Positions 22,982 to 35,037 of a DNA stretch of 64,000 nt are shown piece by piece; within the stretch, counting starts at the first letter, position 1, and the number at the start of each line of letters is the position of its first letter. Below the pieces are notes generated by a model. That model was given only the letters and a program-made list of their open reading frames with translations, did no database searches and was not told the DNA's origin. Source of the DNA: Chromera velia (Eukaryota > Sar > Chromeraceae); assembly GCA_018398765.1 (NCBI GenBank), contig JAHBMJ010001306.1, positions 50,048 through 114,047 on the forward strand. Direction: 5' to 3'. The translations under genes and the position numbers were made by a program.

Positions 22982-25900
22982 ATGGAATACCGCGCCAACC
23001 ACCTGGATCAGCAGGGTGGGGAAGGCGCAGAGGCAGCAGGTCCTGAAGCCCCAGTGCAGGAGATGGGACATGCCTCCGGCGACGAGGTACGTGTGTGTAA
23101 GGCGCTTGGCACTTGGCCTTTTTTTTTCGAGCCCCTCCGTGCACAAATTCTCTCTGCTCACTCACTTCTGCACTGTGTTTCCTTGTGACTGCATCTCTTC
23201 CAGATGGTGGATATTCCAGAGCAACGGAATGGTGAAGGGGACTTTCGAGAAACGAACGAAGGGGGGGGGGGGTTGTCGAGTATTCGACAAAGGAGAGCAG
23301 TAGCAGGCGATGGGGGGGGAACATCGGAGAATGGTCCGGGAGAAGGAGGGGAAGGAGGAAGGGAAGAGGGAAAAGTTGCAGAGGCGCCGCTCCTCCAAGT
23401 TCCTCCCTCCACGCTTGCCCCAGTGCAGCAGCAACAGCAGCAGTATCTGGCAGAGGGAGGAGAGAGACCTAGAACGCAAGAGGGGTCTGACAAGGGGAAT
23501 GTGGGGCCCTCGGAACATCAGAGCGTGCTTGTAATGCGTGACGGATTTGCAGGGGGAAAAGCAACTGGAGTGCTACACATTCTCCCACACACACTGTCTT
23601 CCTCCTCTTCCTCTTCTTCTGCTGCTGCTGCCGCTGCCGCCGCTGCTTCTTCTTCGTCTTCCTTCTCTTCCTCTTCCAACGAGAACGCCAAAAAGAAGAA
23701 GAAAGTCCGCTTCAATCTATCACCCCAGATTGAGGAAATTCCTCGAAGAAACCGCACTTCCTCTTCTTTTCCACTCGCTCCGGGGGTAGTCGCCGCTCCT
23801 CCCGCCGCCGCCGCCGCCGCAGCAGCAGCAGCAGCACCTGCTTCCTTTGCAGGAGGACCAGAGGAAACTGATGTGAGAACTTCCGTAACGGGAGATGACG
23901 TCCCCCCCTCCTCGGACCCGCTGTCTGCAGACAGCCAGTCTTTAAATTTCCTCTCTGGTGACGGCCAGGGGGGAGGGAAAAAGAAGACTCAGTCTTCTCA
24001 ACCTATTCCGAAGCTATATTTGAGGAGGACGGGGGATGAGGAGGAGCAGAACAGGCAGAAGGATATGTGGCTGCTCCCGTCTTCCTACTTCCGAGCAAGA
24101 GACGGCTCGGCACGGTTGAAAGAGCTGCAGGTCCTCCGAGAAGCAGAGGGACAGAAAGAGGGGCAGCCTGTTCTGTGTTCCCGTCCCTGGCAGATCGCAC
24201 TCAGACGCCAGCTGGCCCCCTCTTGCTTGGACCCCTTGGGCCGAATCCTTCCTCCGATCTTTGATCCCGAAGCAACCGACGAATACGCAGACGGTACAGT
24301 GGTGGGGGGGTACGACTACATGTCAGCAGCAGCGGTGTTTGACGGTTTGTGGTTGTGCTACTCGGATCTGAGTGATCTGAAACTAGGTAGAGACCCGTTC
24401 TGGTTCCGTCGTGTGCTTTATTGCGCTTTGTCCAGGTGTGCTGAGCAGAATCGCCTCTCCGGGGTGGTTGGGGTAGGTCATGGGCAAAACGGCAAAAATC
24501 GACGCGGGAGGGAGAGAGAGGGGCTGGGCCTGTCCGGGGCCGTTTGGATGGAGCCTGTTGTCTTGAAGCAGGAAGAAAACGCTGTACGAGGTCAGGACAA
24601 AAAGGGAAATTAGATCTGGAGACGGAGGGAGGAAGGGAGATGATCTGATCTCATGAACACGATGAATGGGCTCTCCCTGTTCTTCTCTTACACCTCCTGA
24701 AATTTGCTTGCAGATCTCTCTCTCTCCGCTGATTTTTCCTCCCTTGCAGCTGGACCGAAGCATTACTCGTTGCTCTTTCCTGTATTAGACACTCCTTTTG
24801 GGTCATGTGAACGCGTCCCTCTCTTAAGTGAATATCCACTGAATCCTTCGTGGCTCTGCTCCCTTTTTCTTCTCTGTGCAGCTGAGCCAGCCGCCGCAGC
24901 GGCACTGCCCTCTGCATCATCTCGAGTAACCGCCTCGCTTGAGGAAGACGCTGCCCGTAGGAGACGGCTGAAAAAAAGGGCGGTTACGTGGAATCGTCTG
25001 GTTCAGTCAGTCGAAAACGAAAAAAAAGAGACTGAAGAGGATTTCTGGAAAGACCGTGAGAAAAGACAACGGAGGATCGCACAGCTAGAGACGATGTGGG
25101 TGAAGGCACGAACAGAACCCCCCGTACCTCCCCCAAAAGCTCTCCCTCCTCCCAGGTCGGCTCTCCGGGCGCATGTCCGGCAGCGGTTGGGGCTTTCTCA
25201 CGCCCTCTGGGGCAGAATCGAGAGGGAGCATCTGAAGGGAACCGGAAAGGGGAGTGCGCAGCTGCCCTCGGCTCTATATGAGCCCCAGAAGGCATCCCTG
25301 TGTGTGTCTGAGATTTTTCAGTTGAAGAGAGAAGTGACCGGCCCCCCTCCGACTTGTCCGCTCTTCGGCTCTTCCTCTTCCCGTCTTTTCTCCCTGTTGG
25401 TCTGTTTGTTCAAGGGAGACGCGGAGGAGGCAGCGCGTCTGTTGGGACGCCTCGAGCTCTCAGGGGTTGCCGCGACGAAAGACGCGCGGGAGGCCCTGTG
25501 CAGAGGTGTGGAGCACCTTTTGGAGGGTCCAGACCGCACACTTGCTGATGCGGTGAGGAATCATCTCCGCAAGGGGGCAGGGGATGGGGGGAAAGAGACG
25601 GCTGAGGAGGGAACAGCGGCAGAGAGAGAAAGAGAGAAGGAAATGGACAAAAGTCGACTTCCGCCTCGTCTCTGGGACCCTCGCAAGGTAGGTCGGTGTG
25701 TCTCTCAGGAAGTCGAAAAAATTCCACTCTCTTGTCCTCTTCTGTCATCGCCTGTAGAAAGAATCAAGCATGCAATGAAGGAAGGATTTGGGACGGAGAC
25801 GGCGAATGGACGATCGATGAGTTTTCGGCCCTCTGTGTGCGAATCAAGGAGTCTCGATGAAGAACTGGCGAAGAGAAGAGAGAGAGAAAAGGAGAGCAAT

Positions 25901-28900
25901 AGAGATGCGCACGTAGCAGAAAACATAAGCCAACAGAGAGGCAGGGCAGGCACACACTTCCACTCTCTGAGTATGATGTGTGGGGGGTACGTGTCTTGAT
26001 CGCAATTTAATGGTTCTTTTCTGTTTACCGGTAAGAAACCGTTTACTTTTTTCAATTTTTGTTTCTCCTGCAATCTTTGTTCTCAGAATACCCTCTGATT
26101 GAATTCCCCTTTCTCCGTGCCCTCTGTTTTCCCTCTCTTTTTTTAATACTGTCTCTGACTGAGCAGCTTAGAATACCTGCCGAGTTCGAGGCGGCGGTCA
26201 CACGGTGGGTCCTTCCGGCGCCACCCACGCACCCGCGTTCTGTGCTCAGCAAACTGCGCAGAGAGGGTGCGCCTCGGTGGCTCCGACTGCGTCTCTGGCA
26301 GAAGAGTCAAACCTCCGACAGAGACGAGAAGCTGCGAAACACCCGAAAGGCACTCGTGCTCTTCCGCGAGCAGAGGAGGGCGCAGCGTCGGAGAGAGAGG
26401 GAAAGAGGGGCCAGGCGAAAGGAAGCGGAGAGAGCGAAGGCTTTGAAACGAAAGCAGGCACAAGCACACCAACAGACAGCAAGTTCTTCGAGCGAGGTGC
26501 AGGTGTCTTTTGTCAAGGAGAGAAAGCAAAGCGGGGGGGATGGAGGTGTTCCAGCACAGTCCGAGCTGACAAAAGGGGGAAGGCGTGTGAAGAAAACCAC
26601 ACACACCGCCTCTCGAAAGGCAGTTGTAGCAGCCACAGCCAGAGCTGCCACAGTGCAGAAAAACCAGCCGCCCTGCGTGACACGCAGCGGCCGTGTGTGC
26701 AAGTCAAAGGCAGCCTTCGATGACGAGTCCCCAACCGGCCCTGCCGCTGCCTCCACAGCTCATGCTGCCAACGACCCGTCTCTGTCTTCCATCCGCTGTC
26801 TGTTGAGAAAAGAGAGTTTGCGCGTGCGTCGACGACTACAAGTCGACAAAATGGCGCTTTTCGGGGCCGGGTTAGACGCAGAGAGAGAAAGGAGGCAACT
26901 GGCCGAAGAGAAACACGAGCACGCTGCCCCCAAAGACCTTGCCTCAGGCTGGTCCAAAGAGCTGCGTCGTGCTGCTCGGGTAGTTGCATTGCGGCAGGAT
27001 TGTTTTGGGGTGAGCAGAAAGAGGGAGACTTTTGGGTGGAGACGGCGCTTTGGTGATGTGCCGGATCCCTTTCTCGTTGGGCTACAGTGCAGAGACGAGG
27101 GGATGGAGTGTGTGGTGGTCAGTCAATTCATATCGAGAAAGGTCAACGACCTGTTCATCGTGTCTGAACATGCTGCTCATTGCATCTTCTTGTCATTGAT
27201 CGCCGGGACCTTTCTCGTGAGTCCTTGACAAGAGGCGATACACAAAATGGAGAGACCGACAGGTAGATAGACACAAAAGAGTGAAGGGTCTCAGTTTCTG
27301 TTTCTATAAGTCAATAGATGCACTCCCAACTTTTTGTGCGCGTGTAGCTTCACTGCTCGTCTCTTTCCTTCAAGGCTCTTTTCGGACCTCCATACGTCGG
27401 GGAGAGTCAGGACAGGAAGGGAAGACAGAAACACAATGCGGACCTCTCGTGATGTGATTCTTTTCTCTTGTCACTCCCTCCCCCATCCCTTCCTCCTGCA
27501 GAGAGCGGCGAGGAAGGCCGGGGTTCTCTCATCTGCCCGGTCTCTCTACAGAGAGGCCCACAAAGGCCTCACTCGAGCCCACCGCCTGTCGAAGAACAGA
27601 GGGGAAGGTCGGGAAGGGGAAGGGGTGCCTGCTGCTTCACCGTCCTTCCCTGCGAGAGGAGTGCAGTTGCTCTTCTCTGCAAAAGCCGAAGAGAGGCGTC
27701 TGCACGACGAAAAGAAAAAAAAGGCCTTTTCTCCCCCCACAAGCATTCCAGCAGAGAAGGAGGATGCCCCTGCTAGTGCTAGTTGGGTCTCGAAAGAGTT
27801 GTCCTTTTGGGCGGAAGTGTGCCGAGGAGACCCCCGAACCTCCTCCTCTTCCTCCTCCTGTCAGAAGAGTCCAAATGAGCCTCCAGTGCACTATGCAGAG
27901 GGAGTCTCACAAAATGCGCGGCCCCTTGATCCTCCGCAGACCTCGTCTGCAGACACCCACCCGCATACTGCCCCTGACGTCTCACCCCCACCTTTGCGTC
28001 CTTGCACGGATGCCGAGACTGCCCCGAAGCGAGGAGAGGAAGAAAGGGCGGACATAGACGAAGACATGGGTGTCCGTGGGGAAGCAAGCTGCTGGGAAGA
28101 AGATGAGAAGGTGGAACAAAGGGAACTGAAGGGAGCCGACATGGACAGTCGCATCCCCGAGGATTTGGCCGGGGGGGGAGACAGAGAGACACCACGAGGT
28201 GCAGCAGCAGCAGCAGCAGCAGCAGCGAGAGATGAGTCACTTCCCGCAGAGCCTCCCGGTGTCTCTCTCTGTGACACAGAGGGTGAGAGGGATAGTAAGG
28301 GAGATGGTTCCCTTTCCAGCCACAAGGAGGAGAGCCAGGCTTCAAAGCCCCCGAAGGAAAGGGATGGTGCAAAAGGAGGTCAGCCTGGATCTCCAGCAAT
28401 TCCTTTAGCGACAACCGATTCTCACTTAATTTCTGGGGCAGCAGCAGCAGAATCAGGTGACGTCTCCATGGGAGTAGAACGGAGTCCTCTTCAAGTGGAT
28501 GAGAAAGAGGCAGAGGGGCGAGGGAAAGGCCCGAGTCCCGAGACGGTGGAGACGGAGCAGCGTGAGAGGAAGGAACAAGCGCGGAAAGCAGCTAAGACCT
28601 TTCTTTCTATCCAGAGACACCTGCTTGGCCTTGCCCCCCCACAGCAACAACCAGGAGACACACAGCGTGCAGCTTCTGATCCCGCTGCCCCCCCCGAGGC
28701 TCCGAATCCCTCCGAAATTCTTGTGGCTTCTGTGAGGGATGCCGGGGCAATTGAAGCTGTGGTCGGCCGTCTTGCCACACAGCATAGAATCCCAGCACCA
28801 GTTTTGTCCCTTCCCAGATATCTTGCCGAGAAGAGAATGACCCAAACTAATGGGCAGAAGGAGAAGAAGAAGGGGGATTTGACAAAATTTGCGGTCGGTC

Positions 28901-29191
28901 TCTTTGTTTCTATCTGGCCTCTTTATTTCCTTTGTGTGCCTGAATGCCCAACAGTCCCTTGCAGTCTGCTCAAATCGGGTTTAAAAAAAACACACAAAGT
29001 GAAGTCCTTTTCGGAATGAAGAGCTCAAAAGTAGCTGATCGTGTCACACACGCCATGCACTGGGCTCGCTTTCTTTCTTTCACAGTACGCGTCTTGCTTC
29101 CTCCGTGTTTTTCTCTCCCTCCTCCCTCTCTCACTCTCCCTCNNNNNNNNNNNNNNNNNNNNNNNNNNNNNNNNNNNNNNNCCCCCTCTCT

Positions 29192-29222
<31 letters not shown>

Positions 29223-32200
29223 CCTCTTGCAGATCGCGATTCGGTGTCCGTCTCGGCCGAAAGACTTCCTTACGCTCGCCCCTCTGGACGCCGCCAATGG
29301 TGCGTACGTAAAGGGACTGTCCGGTTCTGCTTGCTGTCTGTCTTTCACCTTTTTCTTTCTTAGGAAGGGGAGAGAAAAGACCAAAGCGGGTATCTCGGAG
29401 TTGCAGGATGCCTTTGGTGGCTTGTCGACCTGTGTCCGTGCACCCGGCTGGCTGCTCTTTGAGCACTTCTTGAAGAGAGATTCATCGACGGAAAGATCAG
29501 AGAAGGCGGAGAAGAAAGGGTGGAAGTAATTTAGCAGCAAAAGAGAAGAGAAAGAGTGGGAAAAACAGAAAAGCGGCAAATAACGCAAGAGTTCGAGAAA
29601 GCCTGCAAAAAGAAACGGGGAAGCATGGAGACGGAAGGAGTGTCTCTCTCTCTCTCTGTTCGTCGAGTCTGCTTGCTTAGAGACTCAAGGGTGCTTACCG
29701 CGTTCCTGTACTCTCACTCCCACTTTTCTCTCAGTGTGTTCGTTTCTTTCTATACATGTATCCGCATTTAAATGTGGGTTTGCAGCCGTGGATCCTGACG
29801 CGCGCATGGCTGACACCGCCGAGACTATAGCGGATGTGGGAGGTCGGTCGAAAGAGTGCAAGTGGGATGCAAGAAAGTGAAAACGGAATGAACTTCGTTG
29901 CTGTTTCAGTCATCTTGCAGCAGTAATGCATGGATGAATGGGTGCGACAGCTCTTCTCGTGCGTTCACATGCATTTCAACTTCCGCACTCAATTCTCCTC
30001 AAATTCTTGTCTTGATTCCATCCAGAGCGTGCTCATTTTCTCTCAACAGTTCCTTCCGCCTCACTTCATCTCTCTCTCTCTCTCTCTCTCTCTCTTTTCT
30101 CTGTTGCCATCGATCTGCAGAGATGACTTCAAATCTCTTGGCTTGGATTCCCCTCATTGAGGACTCTGAGCACATGCACAGGCCAGTGGGGGTGCAGGGT
30201 CCTGTGCCATTGCCAAAAGGGAGGGGGGGTGCGCCGTTGAGGGAAGTCAGGGGGGAGTATGGAGGGAGGAGGGGGAGGGATCGGGGAAGAGGGGCAAAGT
30301 GCGCGAGGCTCTCCGGGAGGAGCGGGGTGACTCTGAGAAGGCCACAAGAGGCAGATCCCCGGGTTTTGGAGGAGGAAGAGAGGGAAGCAGCATGGCGAGC
30401 ATATCTTGTGAAACGAGTGAGCTCAAAGGTCGATCAGACGGCACGAGATGAGGCGGCAAAGAAGGTTGAGCAGTCTGTATTTCGTCTCGTGAAGCAACGA
30501 AAAGAGAGAGGTTATTCTGGAGTGCGGGTGTTTCCAAAGGCCCTTTTGTTTCTGAACAGGGTGGGACGATTCCTCTCCAACAGAAGCAGATGGACCAAGT
30601 TGCGGTTGCTGACCACTCCCCGACCTGTAAAGAGAGATGCTCTTCAGTCCGCAATGTCCAACCACACGAGCTCCGTCAGAGCCCTCGTCAAAGAGTGGCA
30701 TGCGGAAGACCGAGCCAGATTCGTGAACCCCCCCCCCAAGAGCAACCAGAGGGGTCAAAAGAGGAAGGGAGGGGGAGGTGCCAAGAACGAAACCAATTCG
30801 AGAGGCTCGGGAGGCCGAGCTAAAGGTCGCGGTTCGCAGGGCCGGTCGGGTGACGTGAGGGGGGTTCCGAAGGGAGAGGACTCCCCCGCACAAGCAGAGA
30901 TGGAGGGCAAGAAGGAAGTCGTGAAAGCAGAGGGTGATCAAATGATTTCGGGAGACAAAGAGAAAGGGAAAGAAGGAGAAGGAGAGGAGAAGAGCGAAAA
31001 GACGCGAAATCCCCGAAGTCGTCCGACTGCTGCCGGTGCTGCCTCTTCCTCAAGAGCCCCTGAAGTCGCACGCGTCTCCAGACGTCTCCTCGACAGGCAG
31101 CAGAAGGAGGCAGAGGCCACCGCAGCTGCAGAGAGGGAGAGGGAGGAGGAAGTCTTGCGGATGCAGCGGGAAGAAGAGGAGAGGGAAAGAGCGGAGAAAG
31201 AACGTCAAGAGAAAGAAGCTGCTGCAGAAAAGGAGAAAGAGGAAAAAGAGAAGTCCGAGAAAGACAGACAAATGGAGGGACAACCCCAAACCCAGGGACA
31301 GGAAAGAGCAACAAAAGATGAGGAAAGAGCAACAAAAGATGAGGAGACGGATGAACAAAGTTACAAACCCACGTCTCCTCCCATAGCATCTGATCCTGCA
31401 CCCTCCCATCTGGCGTCAACCGAATCAGGAAAAGAGGCTGGACAAGCAAACCGATCCGACCAACCGATTCCCTCAAACCCCCCGGTTCCCAACACCGCAC
31501 CAGCACCAAAGCGACGAGGACGCCCGCCAACTAAACCGCCCCCTGACCCAAACAATCCACAGCAGCACCAGCCGCGTTCCAAAGCCAAGGCGAAGGCGAA
31601 GGCCGAACCAAAGGCAAAATCACAAGGAGGAAAAGGACAGAAACGACTTTTTCTACCCATCCCTCCGTCGGCTTTGGATGGTCTGTCCCCCGAGGTCGCA
31701 GCCCTTCTCCAAAAACCACCGACGAAGAAGGCCCGGAAAGTGGGAGATCAACCAAAGGGACAATCGCAGGCAGCAGAAGGAACGGGAGGAATTCCCAAAG
31801 CACCCCCCGGCCTCCCTGTACCCCCCCAGTCCTTGTCTTCTCTTTCCTATGCACAGTCACTCATGTCCTCCATGCCCCCTCTGCCCTTTGCACTGTCGCA
31901 GCCGTTTCCCTACGGCCAGCTGCCCCCCCCTCCTCCCCCTCCCCTCTTCGGCTTCGGGGGTTCCCTTCCCTTCCTGCAGCAGCCCTCAGGGGAAAGGCCA
32001 CCTGCCTCTTCTGCAACATCCAACGCCACACAAAATGATGCACCTGCAGATCCACTGCAAGGGCAGAGACCTACCTCCCAGCTCTCTTCCGTATCGTCCG
32101 TCTCCGCAGCCTCCTCGCTTCCTCAGCAGCAGCAGCAGCAGAGGACCGTGCCTCTCTGGCCACACACGCAGAAGTCGAACGCTCTCCGGTGGCGGGGAGG

Positions 32201-33293
32201 AGGACCTCGCGGCGCCGCTCCCCCTCCGTATGCTGGGACCGTCACGTCCAATCCCGTTGTGTCTCCCCCTAATGAGGGGGGAGAGGACCGAGACGCTGCG
32301 GCGTCTTCTTCCTCTTCTTCTTCTTCTGCATCTTCCTCCTCGTCCTCTCATGCTCCTGTTCGTCCTTCCGACGCTTTCCCCTTCAGCCTCCTCCCTCCGT
32401 CTCGACAAACGGCGATACACCAGAAGCAAGCAGCAGAAGGCAACCACGCAGTGGCCCCATCTGAACGCCCAACCCCGGGACCAAGCCTTGCTGATGCCGC
32501 CGCCGCCGCCCAATTGCAATTCCCCCCACACTTCCAAAGTCGGCTTCCCATCTCCGGGCAGTTTGCCCAAAAACCAAATCACGACAGCGGTACCTCCCCA
32601 GCACGCATCCCCTCGTCGCTCTCAGCAGTAGCAGCAGCAGGAGAGCACCCGCCTCGACCTCCAGGTGGTCCCTTCGGATTCGTCCCGCCTCCCGTGTTCT
32701 CTGAGGGCGCAGCGCCCTCTCTCTCCTCTGCCGTGCCTCCACGCCCTCCTCGTTTGATTCCCTTTGGACCCTTGCGTTTGACGCCCTCAGGGACCTCCTC
32801 AGACTCCAAGGGCCCGTCTGTCATGCCAACGGGTCCAGGAACCTTCCACGGCAACAACCAGACGGCACCGAGGGGGATGTCTCTCCCTTCTCTACAGCAA
32901 ATGCAGACGGGAGCCCGACTGCCCCTCCTGCCGTCGCTGCAGCAGCAGCCCCTGCGCCCCCCCCCTCCCCCCCCCAGGGTGGAGGATATCCAGACGGGGC
33001 ACCACGACCATGTGCTGCTCGGGCCCCCCCTGCAGCAACAGACCGCGTCAACCGCAGGAACGGCAGCCCTCCGGGTTCCCAGGAATGAAGGCGCACTTTC
33101 CCCGAGCAGCGGCGCAATGGAGCCCACCTCCCTGGCCGAACCCCCCCTTCACGCCCCGCCCTCTCACGCCCCCGCTGTCTGCGAAGACCCTCAGAGACAA
33201 GAAGCTCATGCAAAGGATCAAGAAGCACTGTCAAACGAGATGCCCCCGTCTGCACCGCCGTCCGGGACGCCAGGGCGAACTGACCCTATGTAA
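22982..33293 (+). CDS. Very large low-complexity basic protein with an AT-hook, family not recognised (8 exons)
   Basis: Exons: 22982-23086, 23204-24386, 24882-25303, 25415-25687, 26167-27009, 27502-28893, 29233-29299, 30121-33293. Phases agree at every junction, giving about 2485 residues ending at TAA 33291. The exon 3 donor is one of several GT steps in a GTGTGT run, chosen by phase. The chain has Ser/Ala homopolymers (exon 2), Arg/Lys/Glu helical segments that look like coiled coil (exons 3-5), and an acidic Ser/Pro-rich exon 6. The long last exon is rich in Lys/Glu, then Pro, Gln, Ala and Ser. KRRGRPPTKP near residue 1892 is a good AT-hook, suggesting DNA or chromatin binding in the nucleus; that role is inferred. 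No enzyme domain was seen. Low-complexity runs make exact length uncertain. Confidence 0.7.
29143..29181. other. Assembly gap of 39 N in intron 6 of the AT-hook gene
   Basis: The unknown bases are followed by CCCCCTCTCTCTC and a GT repeat (to 29221), then the acceptor CTTGCAG at 29226-29232. The gap therefore lies in a low-complexity polypyrimidine tract and does not touch the flanking exons. The true length of the tract is unknown. Confidence 0.95.
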
Positions 33294-35037
33294 AAACATA
33301 TCGCAGGATGGAATTTACCCTTGATCAACCAAGTGTGTGCATGTGAACCATTTGATGCTAAGTTTGACAAAGGCAGCAATTTGAAGTAGCAGCAATTTTT
33401 TTGCTGTAGATTCATTCAGACCATTGCCATGTTAAACATACTTGAGAATACATTTTAATCTAGACTAGGATCTAGAGTTAATTTGATGTACCAGGAGGCG
33501 TCTTCTCTGAATTTGATCGTATGTTTTAAAGATATAGCTAGCCATATAAATGATCTTTAAAGATTAAACTGTAAATCAAATTCAATCTTTTAAATTTAAA
33601 TTCATTCGTCAAACCATATTATTTTTAGTTCAAATCATGACATTATCATGTCCAATTCTTACTTTACTAAGTTTCTTTAAAATTTTGATTCGTACGCACA
33701 TATATATAGTTGCCATTCGGGCCCAACTAAGCGATACATAAAAATTTCTTTATAAGACGGCCTGCGCGCATGTATACTATGCAGCTTTTTAAACGTCGTT
33801 TTCCTTCGAAACTCAACTTCACTTGAGATGTATGATTCAATCTACTTACTGTATTATACTGCATGACAATTGTTGAGTGAATCTTTGCATGGTGCGTTCC
33901 CGAGTCTCTGAGTAGTAATATTATAAAAAGAGGAACGTGAAAGCATGTACTGCTCATGACGCCTCGATCAAAGGATAATAAAGGATAAGAATTTAGTTGT
34001 GCCCCTTTTTTGATACCGATCTCGACTACAGGAGTACCCATGCACCACGATACGTTGGCGCGCAGTGCGCGCCCACTCTCGTGTAAGTTTCAATTAATAT
34101 ACAACACCAGCTCAACAATGCGGCCGGGCCCCCCGACGCACTCACCCAACTTGTGAAAAGATACATATTGTGGGCCCATGCATCTGACGCACGCAAGCGT
34201 GCGAACGGTTCCGGAAAGCCCTATGTAGCTAGCTTAGCATGTATACAACGGTTTGTATGAGTCCCGGCGACTCGGTGTAGAGTATGCACCAAGGATGAGG
34301 TCGTCAGCCTGAAATTCGAGCTAGCTAGCCCATGCATGCATGGGCTGTTCCAGTACCAATTTTTTGAGTGCCCCACGCTACGCTTTCCGGGGCCATGCAT
34401 GCCCAATTGCCCCCCGAGGCGTTTTGTTGTCACTCGATCGAGTCTTCGCAACAGTATACGTTTCAATTTGCTCTGTCTGTGTTCGTTTGCAAGTGCAGAA
34501 AACCTGTTGCACCCGCCTCTTTCGAGCTGTGCTTCCCCTTTCTGCTTGAGAGGTGCAAACGCTTTCCGTCTAGCTGCTCCGCCTTGCCAAACCTTGGAGC
34601 ATTGTGGAGCCGGATTCTGTCAGACTGGCAGCTGCGCAACACCTGTCTGTGTTCACCTGCGAGTGCCAAAACACCGTCACTCTTACCTTCGCAGACCTGC
34701 CTTCGACTTTCCACTGGAGGGAAGGCAGGACACAGGTGCGTTCAATGAAAGCCAAAGCTGGTTCAGAACGTCAATCGGTTTTCTTTCGAATTTGTCTGAC
34801 CTTCGTAGTACAGCAAGCACTCTTTATAAACAGGCCGTCCATTGCTCTGACTGAGAGAGGGAGGATATCGGCATCCGTGTGATCCTGTACACACGATACG
34901 AACACACACCACACAAGCGCACATTCTATTGAATTTCCGCTTTTGTATCAGAAGATTTTTCACGAGGCATTCTTGTTACGCCTTTCTTCCCGCTTGTAGG
35001 AACCTCATATTGATTTGTTCATCGATCTGTCTCAAAA
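33294..35037. other. AT-rich intergenic region, no gene seen
   Basis: The segment after the TAA of the AT-hook gene is AT-rich to about 34000, then mixed. It contains GCATGCATG-type palindromes around 34330-34400. Short frames at 34336-34854 have no motif and no splice-consistent continuation. Confidence 0.5.

Noticed and set aside
31678-32631. 317-codon alternative frame within exon 8 of the AT-hook gene
   Set aside because: It is Pro/Leu/Ser-rich from GC-rich repeats, while the main frame is open for 1057 codons and joins upstream exons in phase.
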